Source: Pseudomonadota bacterium
GTDB lineage: Bacteria > Myxococcota > Polyangia > GCA-2747355 > JACKDQ01
Direction: 5' to 3'
Assembly: GCA_030591195.1 (NCBI GenBank)
Contig: JAUVBO010000277.1
Location: forward strand, 1-5,509
DNA: 5,509 nucleotides
A program made the position numbers and the translations under genes. The first letter of the stretch is position 1; every line of letters starts with the position of its first letter. Of the stretch, positions 5,455 to 5,509 are shown in pieces. Under the pieces are notes generated by a model. That model did no database searches and had not been told where the DNA came from. It worked only from the letters and a program-made list of their open reading frames with translations.

Positions 5455-5509
5455 CTACAGCGGCAGGAGCAGCGCCAGGGAGACCGCGGCGCTGCTGAGC
5501 AGGGCGCCG
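5455..5509 (-). CDS. C-terminal tail of a convergent gene, probable membrane protein (partial)
   Basis: On the minus strand, 17 codons end in TAG (5457-5455) and read GALLSSAAVSLALLLPL. Every codon ends in G or C, as expected for real genes here, and the segment is a hydrophobic helix typical of the last membrane span of an integral membrane protein such as a transporter. The stop lies four bases beyond the plsB stop, a tight convergent arrangement. Too little is visible to name a family. The alternative is a chance open frame in the plsB 3' region. Confidence 0.5.
   Translation of the reverse strand, partial: GALLSSAAVSLALLLPL
5468..5496. repeat. 9-bp inverted repeat downstream of plsB
   Basis: AGCAGCGCC (5468-5476) and GGCGCTGCT (5488-5496) form a perfect 9-bp stem with an 11-base loop, 17 bp past the plsB stop. 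There is no T tract on either strand, so it is not a canonical intrinsic terminator. It lies within the probable convergent coding tail and may only reflect Leu/Ala/Ser codons. It could still stall or protect the plsB transcript end. Confidence 0.35.

Noticed and set aside
5468..5496. Intrinsic terminator for plsB
   Set aside because: The stem is strong, but no T tract follows on either strand and it lies within a probable coding tail, so it is listed only as an inverted repeat.

Overview
The window is very GC-rich, with G or C at almost every third codon position in the coding frames. It probably comes from a myxobacterium or close relative (Myxococcota, formerly Deltaproteobacteria). The best pointer is a secreted lipoprotein that combines a Cys/Asp-rich motif (CNDGIDNNADG...DCEDPDC) with a von Willebrand factor A domain, a combination I associate with that phylum. 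This assignment is inference, not a database result.

Layout. (1) 1-1236, minus strand: the N-terminal 412 residues of a trimethylamine-dehydrogenase-family iron-sulfur flavoprotein, running off the left edge. (2) 1237-1450: a 214-bp divergent intergenic region crowded with inverted repeats and six copies of a GCAAG/CTTGC half-site. (3) 1451-2575, plus strand: a complete 374-residue VWA-domain lipoprotein. (4) 2576-2711: a spacer with a possible promoter, an overlapping operator-like inverted repeat and a possible leader hairpin. (5) 2712-5450, plus strand: a complete 912-residue PlsB-type glycerol-3-phosphate acyltransferase with a GTG start. (6) 5455-5509, minus strand: the last 17 codons of a convergent gene ending in a hydrophobic helix.

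The genes do not form an obvious pathway. The amine dehydrogenase would oxidise a small amine and pass electrons to an electron-transfer flavoprotein. The lipoprotein would sit on the cell envelope and bind a partner through a metal-dependent adhesion site. PlsB starts membrane phospholipid synthesis at the inner membrane. Spacing suggests at least four transcription units. No RNA gene, mobile element or CRISPR array is visible. I found no clear new multi-gene system. The points most worth following are the altered amine pocket of the dehydrogenase, the half-site cluster in the divergent region, the repeats before plsB, and the 11-C tract near the start of plsB.
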